The position numbers and the translations under genes are program-made. Of a stretch of 12,498 bases of DNA, positions 5,904 to 12,498 are shown one piece after another. A model generated the notes under the pieces. The model made no database searches and was not told the DNA's origin. It was given only the letters and a program-made list of their open reading frames with translations. This DNA comes from CALLVY01 sp937899855 (GTDB lineage Bacteria > Bacteroidota > Bacteroidia > Chitinophagales > Saprospiraceae). Each line of letters starts with the position of its first letter. Position 1 is the first letter of the stretch. The stretch lies in the NCBI GenBank assembly GCA_039820405.1, contig JBCBQC010000135.1, positions 1-12,498 of the forward strand, read 5' to 3'.

Positions 5904-8339
5904 TCAATTGTCACTGACGCGCCCCGCTTCCTCCTCAATTCCGGTCTTCCGCCGCCGCGATTTCACGTTTTCATTGCCAAAGCTGTAACTCAAGCTGAGT
6001 GCCGCCCGACGCGAATCGTTGCGGCCCCGCCCCGAGGAAATCAAGCCGTCAAACTCCGAGACGCCATCCCAGCCAGTTTGGTAGAAAATATCGTTGACAC
6101 TCAGGCGGACGTTGAGGCGATCTCGCAAGAATTTGCGTTGTAGTCCGACATTGAGGCTCCAGTTGGATTCGTATTCAAACACCCCACCCCAGACTCCCGG
6201 ACCGGAATAGTAGCCAGAAATTTCTCCCCGGAAACCCTTCCCTAGGGTAAAGGTATGCTGTTGGAAAATCACGTAGGTAAAGGCCTGGACGTCCACCACG
6301 CCACCCTCTTCGTACACCGCCTGGTTGTCGAGGTAAGATGCGGTAAGGTTAAAATAGGCGTTCCAGACCTTGTTGACCTGTACCGGAGCGCTGGCGTTGA
6401 AGCTGATCACGGTTTGGGTCGCCAGATTATCCCAGGTGATAAAGTTGGAGCGGACGTCATCATCGGCGGGTCCGATCAAACGGGTAATCTGGTTTTCGGT
6501 CAGGCTGTAGCCCAGTTTGAAATTGTAGCGGTAGTTAAAGGTGTAGCCCAGTTCGACATTATTGACGATCTCGGGATTGAGCGTGGGGTTGCCCTTTTCA
6601 AAAGAGATCTCGCTCAATCGGTTCCGAAAGGGGTTGAGGACATTGTAATCGGGGCGGTTGATGCGCCGGCCGTAACTCAGGATGGCGGTATGCTGGGGCG
6701 ACCAGTTCCAGGTGAGGCCCGCATTGGGAAACCAACTTAGGTAGTTCAACTCGACGCGGGGCTCCTGCTTGTCGGGATCGTAGGCAATCAAGTCTCCGGT
6801 GGCATCGGTTTGCTCGGCACGCAGGCCCAGCGAAAGGTTCCACTGTTCGCTCAGGGGCCGGGCAAAACTCAAATAACCCGCATAGACGCTCTCGTCGTAA
6901 TAAAACTCATTCGACTGGCCGGGGTCCAGTACAGCCTCGCTGCCGTTTTCATCGTAGACCAGGAAGAAATTGTCCGACTCCACCCGGCTCAACTTGGTTC
7001 CGGCGCCCAATTTACCCCCCCAAATATCCTGCTCAAAATCCAGCTTAAAGGTGTAGATGTCGATGTCCGTTCGGGTATCGAAGGAGGCAATATTACTCGA
7101 CAATAAGCGCTTCTCGGTAGCGTCGAAGTAGCGGTTGGGTTGATCACGCTGACTGCTGTTTTCGTAGCGGCCGTAGTCGAGGTCAACGTTGAGGGTCCGC
7201 CCCTTGCGATTGTCAAAACGGTAATTCAAATTGGCAGTCCGGCGAAGACGTTGGTCGTCCGAGCTATTGTCGGCCCGGAGAATGGAATCGACAACGCCGG
7301 TACTTTCGGGGGCAATCACGATGCGGTTGAGCGATTCGTTACGGGCCGAGCCGTCCCGACTGTCGAGGAGCAGGCCGATGGTATTTTTATCACCGAGGAA
7401 AAAATCAGCACCGAGGCGGAGGTTATAGCCCTCCCAACGTCTTTCGCTGTCGTTGGACTCGATGAGGAGCAGACCATTTTGGGTGCTGCTGAAATCCATC
7501 TCGTCGAATTGGGCCCCATCGTTGAGGCCCGCTTGGCCAAACAGGTTGAAGCGTTTGTTGCGGTGGTTGCCGCTGAGGTTGACACCGGCCCGGCCCAAAC
7601 GGCCCTGGCTAAGGGTGGTACTGACCGATCCGTTGGTCCCCAGGTTTTTGTCGCGTTTGAGGATGATGTCGATGATGCCCGCGTTGCCTTCGGCCTCGTA
7701 GCGGGCGCCGGGATTGCTGATGATGTCGATGCGGTCGATCTGTTCGGCGGGGAGGTTCTGGAGAAAGCTACTGAGGTCATCGCCCGTCAAGGGAAGGCGT
7801 TTGCCATCGACGTAAAGCAGGACTCCGGTTCGCCCCAGCACGTTGATGGCATTATTGCTCGTTACCGTCACCCCGGGTGCCTTGCGCAGCAGGGCGAGGG
7901 CATCATCGCCGGCGCTATTGATGGTGCCCTGTACATTGAATACCGTACGGTCGGGCTTGACTTCCACCATCGCGCGATTGGCGGTAACGGTTACCTCTTC
8001 CAGTTCGGCGGCGGCGGGTGCAAACCGAAGCACCCCCAGGTCGACTTGGTCGGATTCGCTCAGGGACAGGGGCGCGCGTACCAAATCGGCGAGCCCCACG
8101 TAGCTGGCGACGAGGAAGTAGTCGCCGGGGCGGATTTCCTGGAGCTGGAAAACACCAGTGTCATCGCTGGATTCCACTTTGACCAAATTGCTGTCCGCAC
8201 TGCTGTACAGCGCCACGTTAGCGAAAACGACGGCTTCGTTGGCTTGGTCTTGCAATTGGCCCTTGATCGAGGCATTCTGGGCTTGGACTTGGGAAAAAAA
8301 CAGAAAAAATGGCAGAAAAAGTAGGTGTCGAGTCATCAA
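5904..8339 (-). CDS. TonB-dependent-receptor-like outer membrane beta-barrel protein (OMP_b-brl_3 type)
   Basis: 811 residues, exported to the outer membrane. A signal peptide spans residues 1-20/21 (MMTRHLLFLPFFLFFSQVQA). A carboxypeptidase-regulatory-like fold follows at about 22-105 (ASIKGQLQDQANEAVVFANV). The TonB plug-like domain spans about 113-235 (EEVTVTANRAMVEVKPDRTV, LLYVDGKRLPL, IDRIDIISNPGARYEAEGNAGI). The rest to about 788 is the barrel, closing with RRAALSLSYSFGNENV and then a charged tail with KTGIEEEAGRV. This order and tail are typical of the Bacteroidota outer membrane beta-barrel family near TonB receptors, whose substrates are mostly unknown. No SusD-like partner is adjacent. 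It ends 38 bp before a terminator and starts 156 bp from the divergent LytTR regulator, which could control it. A second ATG at 8336 is equally possible as the start. Confidence 0.93.
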   Translation of the reverse strand: MMTRHLLFLPFFLFFSQVQAQNASIKGQLQDQANEAVVFANVALYSSADSNLVKVESSDDTGVFQLQEIRPGDYFLVASYVGLADLVRAPLSLSESDQVDLGVLRFAPAAAELEEVTVTANRAMVEVKPDRTVFNVQGTINSAGDDALALLRKAPGVTVTSNNAINVLGRTGVLLYVDGKRLPLTGDDLSSFLQNLPAEQIDRIDIISNPGARYEAEGNAGIIDIILKRDKNLGTNGSVSTTLSQGRLGRAGVNLSGNHRNKRFNLFGQAGLNDGAQFDEMDFSSTQNGLLLIESNDSERRWEGYNLRLGADFFLGDKNTIGLLLDSRDGSARNESLNRIVIAPESTGVVDSILRADNSSDDQRLRRTANLNYRFDNRKGRTLNVDLDYGRYENSSQRDQPNRYFDATEKRLLSSNIASFDTRTDIDIYTFKLDFEQDIWGGKLGAGTKLSRVESDNFFLVYDENGSEAVLDPGQSNEFYYDESVYAGYLSFARPLSEQWNLSLGLRAEQTDATGDLIAYDPDKQEPRVELNYLSWFPNAGLTWNWSPQHTAILSYGRRINRPDYNVLNPFRNRLSEISFEKGNPTLNPEIVNNVELGYTFNYRYNFKLGYSLTENQITRLIGPADDDVRSNFITWDNLATQTVISFNASAPVQVNKVWNAYFNLTASYLDNQAVYEEGGVVDVQAFTYVIFQQHTFTLGKGFRGEISGYYSGPGVWGGVFEYESNWSLNVGLQRKFLRDRLNVRLSVNDIFYQTGWDGVSEFDGLISSGRGRNDSRRAALSLSYSFGNENVKSRRRKTGIEEEAGRVSDN

Positions 8340-8369
8340 ATTCGCATTGATCGCATTGAATAATAAGAA

Positions 8370-8386
8370 ACATTTCTACAAATGTA
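8370..8386 (-). promoter_or_regulatory. Candidate -7 element overlapped by a palindrome, TonB-barrel promoter
   Basis: On the minus strand, TACATTTG (8386-8379) is a perfect match to the Bacteroidota -7 motif TAnnTTTG, 39-46 bp before the barrel gene start. No TTTG/TTG is seen 17-23 bases further upstream, so the promoter may depend on an activator. The same bases form a 6-4-6 inverted repeat, ACATTT (8370-8375), CTAC, AAATGT (8380-8385), that could bind a regulator over the promoter. Confidence 0.45.
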
Positions 8387-8495
8387 CGGCCGGAACCTGC
8401 GATTGGTTTTGCTTTTTCGATAAATCACTAGCAATTACCTATGAAGGGATTCCATACTGGATCGGGTCCTTTGCTACTCAAAACTTACGTTTACC

Positions 8496-9236
8496 ATGCC
8501 AATAATTTCTACTAAGCTGAACACACCAACGCGGGTTTACGTGGTGGAAGACGAGCCCCTGATTGTCACCAATATCCGCATCAGTTTGGAAGAAGCGGGT
8601 TACGAAGTAGTGGGTTGGAGTGACAACGCAGCGAGTGCCCTACGGGAAATTCCCCAGCGGTTGGTCGACATTGTACTTATCGACATCTACCTCAAAGGCC
8701 GAGAAGATGGCATCGCCCTGGCCAGCGCCCTGCCCGAGCGCTTGCCCTTTATCTACCTCACCTCCTACTCCGATGCACCCACCCTCCAGCGCGCCAAGCA
8801 AAGCTTTCCCGCCGGCTACATCGTCAAACCCTTCGACGAGGCTGATCTGCGCGCCAACATCGAAATCGCCCTGGCCCGCCACGCCCAAGCCCGCCCCCCA
8901 TCCCCCACCCCGGATGGCGACAGCATCTTCGTCAAACAGGACGGTGCCCTCCAACGCGTTCGGCTATCCGACATCGAATACCTCCAGGCTTACGACAACT
9001 ATACCTTTATCCACCTCCCCCAACAGCGACTGATGATCCGGCGCCCCCTCAAACGCCTCCAGGAACAACTGCCTCCCCAACGCTTTATCCGCTGCCACCG
9101 CACCTACATCATCAACCGCCCAAAGATCACCTCCATCACCGGCGCTACCCTCTGGATCAACCACACCCCCATCCCGATCGGTAAAAATTACCGCCGGCCA
9201 CTGCTCCAGCAATTGCCCATCCTAAACGGCGAGTAA
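8496..9236 (+). CDS. LytTR-family response regulator
   Basis: 246 residues. The receiver domain (about 13-130) has the acidic pocket VVEDEP (E18, D19, E20), phospho-acceptor Asp63 in IVLIDIYLKGREDGI, Thr89 in YLTSYSD, and Lys111 in VKPF. All key residues are present. A Pro-rich linker (132-140) leads to the LytTR DNA-binding domain (about 142-240), with DIEYLQAYDNYTFIHL and RFIRCHRTYIINR, the conserved core of that fold. LytTR regulators activate genes from paired direct repeats upstream of promoters. The gene is convergent with the HisKA_2 kinase, with stops 2 bp apart, and divergent from the TonB-barrel gene, so kinase partner and likely target flank it. The start at 8496 gives a normal receiver lead; no Shine-Dalgarno sequence is seen. 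Confidence 0.95.
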   Translation: MPIISTKLNTPTRVYVVEDEPLIVTNIRISLEEAGYEVVGWSDNAASALREIPQRLVDIVLIDIYLKGREDGIALASALPERLPFIYLTSYSDAPTLQRAKQSFPAGYIVKPFDEADLRANIEIALARHAQARPPSPTPDGDSIFVKQDGALQRVRLSDIEYLQAYDNYTFIHLPQQRLMIRRPLKRLQEQLPPQRFIRCHRTYIINRPKITSITGATLWINHTPIPIGKNYRRPLLQQLPILNGE

Positions 9237-9238
9237 GC

Positions 9239-11188
9239 TCAACGCATTCGAAAACGGCAGATCAGCAGATGCCACGCCCCCCCTTTCCGCTCCACCCTCG
9301 CGTCGAGTTTTTCGGCCAGCGCCCGGATCAAGTGCTGACCAAATCCCGGGGTGGATTCTGCCACTTGGCCGTTCGCCTCCACTCGCCCATTGTCCCAAAA
9401 CCGCAGCTCCAACTGCTCCTCCCGACGACGCAGGGACAAATGCAGACGCAGCCCCTCCTCGCGGGGCTCCGCGTGTTTGAGCGCATTGGTCAGCCATTCG
9501 TTGAGGAGCAGCCCGATCGCCATGGTCGTATCCGTATCCAACCACAAATCTTCGACCTCGCGTGCGACCTGCGCCCCCTGGGGGTCGAGACCCAGAGCGG
9601 GCAACAAATGAGCCAGCAGGTCCTCGACGTAAGCGGGGGCCGCCACAAAGCCGAAGGCCGATTCGTGGTAGAGCTTTTGGTGTACCAGGGCCATCGACTT
9701 GATCCGCCTTTGCATTTCCCGGAGCAGGCTCCGGCTCCGGCCTTCGCGCTGCCGGTCCAGGTCCACGGATTGAAGGAACAGCATGCTGGATACCAACTGT
9801 AAATTGTTCTTGACCCGGTGGTGAATCTCACGGATCAGCAACTGGCGCTCGTCGAGGGCCGACAGTAGGGATTGGTTCTTGATCCTGATCTGATAAAACA
9901 AGTAGCTGATTAAAGCCAACAGCAGCAGTAGGATCGCGCTAAAGCCCATGAGCAGCCGTCCCCGCCCCCGTTGCCGACGAAGTTTTTCCACTCCGAGTTG
10001 CCGCTGGTGCTCCAGGGTGGCCACGCGTTTTTCCTCTTTTTGGTTTTCGTAGAGCTGCTCCAGTTCGAGAATCTGGGCACTGGTTTGTGTCGAGTACAAG
10101 CTGTCTTGCAACAACTGATAACGCTCCTGTACCGTCCAAGCGCAGCGGTAATCGCCCCGGGCGCGGTGGTAATCATTTTCGATGGCGTAGTAGCGGAGGC
10201 GGAGGCGGGGAAGGGAAAATTGCTCCATCAGCCGGGCCGCGCGATCGAGGTAGCGGCGCGCCTCCCCGAGCTGGCCAAGGGCGAGCTGACTCTGGGCCAG
10301 GCTGATCAGGGCCCCGATGATGTAGGAGCGATTGCGGCGTTTTTCGACAATGTTGAGCACTCGCCGGCGGTGGTCGAGGGCCTGCTCCAAATGGCCAAAT
10401 TTGTGGTAGGTATTGCCGAGGGCTTTGTGGATGGTGGGTAAAAAATGCTGGTGCTGGGGTTGGGCCCGGTAGGCGGCCAAGGCTTGGTGGAGGTAGTCCA
10501 GGGCCAAGCTTTCCTCACCCAAGTCGGCGTACAATTCGCCAAGGCTTTGGAGGTAGATCATTTGTCGTTCCCGTCCACCCAACTTGGCATGTTGGATGGC
10601 TTTCTGGTAATGGATCAAACTTTTGTCGTACAGTCGCTGCTCGTGATACAGCCAACCGATGAGGTAGTGGGAGTAGCCTACCCCACGTTCGTAGCCGATG
10701 GCCGCTTTCACGCTCAAGGAGCGCAGGAACCATTCCATCGCAATTTTGGTGTAGCCCAGCCGCTTGTAATACAGGCCTTGGTAGGTGTAGGCCTTGCCCA
10801 ATAGCATACTGTCGGGATGGTGGGCCAGGGTAGCCAGGGCTTGGCCTTGGTAGTACTGCGAGGAATCGAGCCAGTCGAGCCGGGCACTACAGGTACGGCT
10901 CAGGTCGAGCGCGAGGTCGATGTATTCGGAGCGGAGGGAGTCGATGGGGGCGAGGGCTTGCCAGTAGCTGTGTAGCAGGGCCAGCCCCCGCTCGTTTTCT
11001 CCGCGATCAAAATGAGCACGCGACCCCTGGCGAACGATCCGACGGGCCAGGTTCGGTTGGCCGTCGGTGAGGGCTTGCTGCCAAGTCAGCGTATCGGTAG
11101 CGGCTTGTCCACTCAGCTCAGAACAGCTCCCGAGGCACCAAACCAGCAGGTAGCAAAGCAAGCGAGAAGGGGGCAGCATTTTTTTCAT
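9239..11188 (-). CDS. TPR-containing sensor histidine kinase, HisKA_2 type
   Basis: 649 residues from the ATG at 11188. An N-terminal export signal (MKKMLPPSRLLCYLLVWCLG) contains a possible lipobox LGSC with Cys22. TPR-like helical repeats span about 30-365 and would lie in the periplasm. A coiled-coil segment (about 370-407) leads to one transmembrane helix (412-434), then the dimerisation/phosphoacceptor helix REIHHRVKNNLQLVSSML, phosphoacceptor probably His457. The ATPase domain has the N box LNEWLTNALKHA (Asn568), DNG (Asp599) and GFGQHLIRALAEKL (615-628). All catalytic motifs look intact. HisKA_2 kinases with TPR sensors often partner LytTR regulators in Bacteroidota, and one lies immediately downstream in convergent orientation. 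A GTG 23 codons upstream (11257) would overlap the esterase end and bury the signal, so ATG 11188 is preferred. It is likely co-transcribed with the esterase. Confidence 0.93.
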   Translation of the reverse strand: MKKMLPPSRLLCYLLVWCLGSCSELSGQAATDTLTWQQALTDGQPNLARRIVRQGSRAHFDRGENERGLALLHSYWQALAPIDSLRSEYIDLALDLSRTCSARLDWLDSSQYYQGQALATLAHHPDSMLLGKAYTYQGLYYKRLGYTKIAMEWFLRSLSVKAAIGYERGVGYSHYLIGWLYHEQRLYDKSLIHYQKAIQHAKLGGRERQMIYLQSLGELYADLGEESLALDYLHQALAAYRAQPQHQHFLPTIHKALGNTYHKFGHLEQALDHRRRVLNIVEKRRNRSYIIGALISLAQSQLALGQLGEARRYLDRAARLMEQFSLPRLRLRYYAIENDYHRARGDYRCAWTVQERYQLLQDSLYSTQTSAQILELEQLYENQKEEKRVATLEHQRQLGVEKLRRQRGRGRLLMGFSAILLLLLALISYLFYQIRIKNQSLLSALDERQLLIREIHHRVKNNLQLVSSMLFLQSVDLDRQREGRSRSLLREMQRRIKSMALVHQKLYHESAFGFVAAPAYVEDLLAHLLPALGLDPQGAQVAREVEDLWLDTDTTMAIGLLLNEWLTNALKHAEPREEGLRLHLSLRRREEQLELRFWDNGRVEANGQVAESTPGFGQHLIRALAEKLDARVERKGGAWHLLICRFRMR

Positions 11189-11194
11189 AAATCT

Positions 11195-11233
11195 TTCAAG
11201 CAGCAGTGGGAAGAGGTCCCACCACCACTTGAA
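11195..11233 (-). promoter_or_regulatory. Two-tier hairpin just before the kinase start
   Basis: Outer arms TTCAAG (11195-11200)/CTTGAA (11228-11233) and inner arms GTGGGA (11206-11211)/TCCCAC (11217-11222) are perfectly complementary, separated by a symmetric 5x5 internal loop, with a 5-base apical loop. It fills most of the 56 bp between the esterase stop and the kinase ATG, ending 6 bases before that ATG. No T-run follows, so it is more likely an mRNA structure affecting kinase translation or message stability than a terminator. Confidence 0.5.
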
Positions 11234-11244
11234 GATAGGCTTTT

Positions 11245-12330
11245 TTACAATTCCCACTGGCTGAGCCAGAGCCAGAAGAAGGCGATGTAGTCGGGATTGA
11301 AATTATTGTTGCTACTCGGCACCTTGTGGGTCAGGTCTTCGATCATTCGGAATTTGTACTCCGTATGCTGCCCCACGGTGGAAGTGTTGAAGGTGATATC
11401 GGTAAAACGTCGACCGTTGGGGTGGGTCCCCGTCGTGATCGTATTCATCATTTCCAATTCCATCCCCTGCCGCAGCTGATTCATCCGGTCACGTACGCAG
11501 GGCGTATTGTTAATCGCTCCCGGTCCCAGGGGCAGTTCCGTCAGGGGGTTGCCCTGCTGGGTACAGAGATCGATGGTTAAGTTATCGCGGGTACCACAAA
11601 CTTCGAAGTGCGGCCGTTGGATTCCCGTGAGTGGAAGCCGGATGGCGGCATCCCCAATATTGCCCGCCCCGGAGGTAGCGGCGATGATATCGCTGGCTTC
11701 GATGCGGAGGCGCTTTTTGTTGAAGTGAGCACCATTGGAGAAGCCACAGGTATAGATGCGGCTGCAGTTGATGCGGAGGGTTTGACCGATGGCTTTGTTC
11801 ATTTCGCGGAAGAAGTGAACGTCGTCAAATAGGGCCGTACCCGGAGGTACCTGTCCGGCCAGGGCGGGGGTATTCCAGTGCGACATCAACTGCCCGTTGA
11901 TGGGGTAGCGCAAGGCCTTGGGGAAAACGACGATAAAGCCATTGGCTTCGGCCAGGGCCTTCCAGGTGGTTCGTTCTTCCATGCGCAGGCCGTTTTGGTT
12001 CCGACCGTGAAACATGTAGACCAGTGGGTAATAAGCTTCGTTGTTGTAGGTGGACGGGACGTACAGTCGAAACTTGCGGTTGGAGGACAGGCCGGTGACC
12101 GGGTCGATGACGGTGATGATGTTGACGACGGTGGTGCCGGGGGTGTAGTTGACGACGGGGTTATTGGCTGGAGACTGGCAGGGTTGGCCACTGAGGGCGA
12201 GGATGCCCTCGCTGGGAGGAAGTGGGGCCTCGACGGTGGGGCTGGGGAGTTCTTCTTTGGTACAGGATTGGAATTGGAGGATCAGTCCGAGTGCCACGAG
12301 TAGGCTCCCGAAAGTTAGCAATTTCTTCAT
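11245..12330 (-). CDS. Secreted esterase lipoprotein, feruloyl esterase / PHB depolymerase-like alpha/beta hydrolase
   Basis: 361 residues. Residues 1-22 form a signal peptide before Cys23 (LQFQSC), a probable lipoprotein attachment site, so the protein is likely anchored in the envelope or on the surface. A Pro-rich spacer follows. The catalytic domain (about 60-361) has KFRLYVPSTYNNEAYYPLVY, the oxyanion HG in MFHGRNQNG (107-114), the nucleophile Ser198 in GFSNG, likely Asp249 in CGTRDNLT, and likely His335 in LTHKVPSSNNNFN just before the terminal FFWLWL helix. This follows the feruloyl-esterase/poly-hydroxybutyrate-depolymerase pattern of polysaccharide-linked and polyester esterases; substrate cannot be set from sequence. 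Several cysteines (51, 189, 195, 245, 256, 278) may form disulfides. The stop lies 56 bp before the sensor kinase on the same strand, suggesting co-expression. Confidence 0.88.
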   Translation of the reverse strand: MKKLLTFGSLLVALGLILQFQSCTKEELPSPTVEAPLPPSEGILALSGQPCQSPANNPVVNYTPGTTVVNIITVIDPVTGLSSNRKFRLYVPSTYNNEAYYPLVYMFHGRNQNGLRMEERTTWKALAEANGFIVVFPKALRYPINGQLMSHWNTPALAGQVPPGTALFDDVHFFREMNKAIGQTLRINCSRIYTCGFSNGAHFNKKRLRIEASDIIAATSGAGNIGDAAIRLPLTGIQRPHFEVCGTRDNLTIDLCTQQGNPLTELPLGPGAINNTPCVRDRMNQLRQGMELEMMNTITTGTHPNGRRFTDITFNTSTVGQHTEYKFRMIEDLTHKVPSSNNNFNPDYIAFFWLWLSQWEL

Positions 12331-12347
12331 GTTGAAATAGTTTTGTG

Positions 12348-12379
12348 CTGGCGGAGCCCTTGTTGGGCTGCTTCGCCAG
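12348..12379 (-). other. Hairpin in the esterase leader
   Basis: CTGGCG (12348-12353) pairs with CGCCAG (12374-12379), and inside it GCCC (12356-12359) pairs with GGGC (12365-12368). On the minus strand this stem ends 17 bases before the esterase ATG. There is no T-run on either side, so it is not a terminator; a leader structure or a degraded repeat is possible. Confidence 0.4.
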
Positions 12380-12408
12380 GGATTAGCATTTATCAGTGTT
12401 TAGTAATG

Positions 12409-12424
12409 GTACGACGCGTTGTAC
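12409..12424. promoter_or_regulatory. Near-perfect 16-bp palindrome upstream of the esterase gene
   Basis: GTACGACGCGTTGTAC is symmetric at all but one pair of positions (14 of 16 bases). It lies about 80-95 bp upstream of the esterase ATG, in the only non-coding stretch before the window edge. It may be an operator; no TAnnTTTG element could be placed next to it, so support is weak. Confidence 0.25.
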
Positions 12425-12498
12425 TTGTGGGGAGCAAGGTCCGCAATTCCGGTGAGCGTTAGACGGGATATGTGGTGAAGGGGGGAATTTGCGGGGTA

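Noticed and set aside
7140..8324. Plus-strand 394-codon open frame
   Set aside because: It lies wholly antisense to the well-supported TonB-barrel gene; its A/V/G/E/D-rich translation is what GC-rich codon bias yields on the opposite strand.
11189..11257. GTG start for the histidine kinase at 11257
   Set aside because: It would overlap the esterase coding end and put 23 residues before a good signal peptide; the ATG at 11188 fits better.

Overview
The window looks like chromosomal DNA of a moderately GC-rich member of the Bacteroidota, most likely a Saprospiria/Lewinella-type marine bacterium. This rests on the gene families: an OMP_b-brl_3-type TonB-linked barrel, a TPR/HisKA_2 kinase with a LytTR regulator, and an ECF sigma factor followed by a membrane-anchored barrel protein. 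Most starts also lack Shine-Dalgarno sequences, and one upstream element matches the Bacteroidota -7 motif TAnnTTTG. The genus is inference. No tRNA, rRNA, CRISPR array, insertion sequence or phage gene is visible.

Layout. (1) 2-1738, plus strand: the end of an ECF sigma factor gene, then a 413-residue protein that appears to join a short cytoplasmic segment, one inner-membrane helix, a proline-rich linker and an outer-membrane-barrel-like domain. (2) 1747-5697, minus strand, in transcription order: TetR-type regulator, small acidic membrane protein, SulP anion transporter, beta-carbonic anhydrase. This reads as an inorganic-carbon (bicarbonate) uptake and interconversion module. Its untranslated parts are unusually rich in structure: a tandem AACAGTA array before SulP, and strong inverted repeats between SulP and the anhydrase. 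(3) 5838-8339, minus strand: a TonB-plug/outer-membrane barrel protein with its own terminator and a -7-like promoter element. (4) 8496-11188: a LytTR response regulator (plus) and a TPR-containing HisKA_2 histidine kinase (minus), tail to tail with 2 bp between the stop codons, probably a cognate pair. (5) 11245-12330, minus strand: a secreted, probably lipid-anchored esterase of the feruloyl esterase/PHB depolymerase type, 56 bp upstream of the kinase and likely co-transcribed with it. (6) 12331-12498: non-coding up to the window edge.

The common theme is envelope sensing and uptake. The region holds two signalling units (sigma factor plus trans-envelope partner; kinase plus LytTR regulator), two outer-membrane barrel proteins, an anion/carbon transport unit and an exported hydrolase. 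The parts least explained by known families are the sigma-linked barrel fusion, the small acidic membrane protein behind the TetR gene, and the repeat array in the SulP leader.
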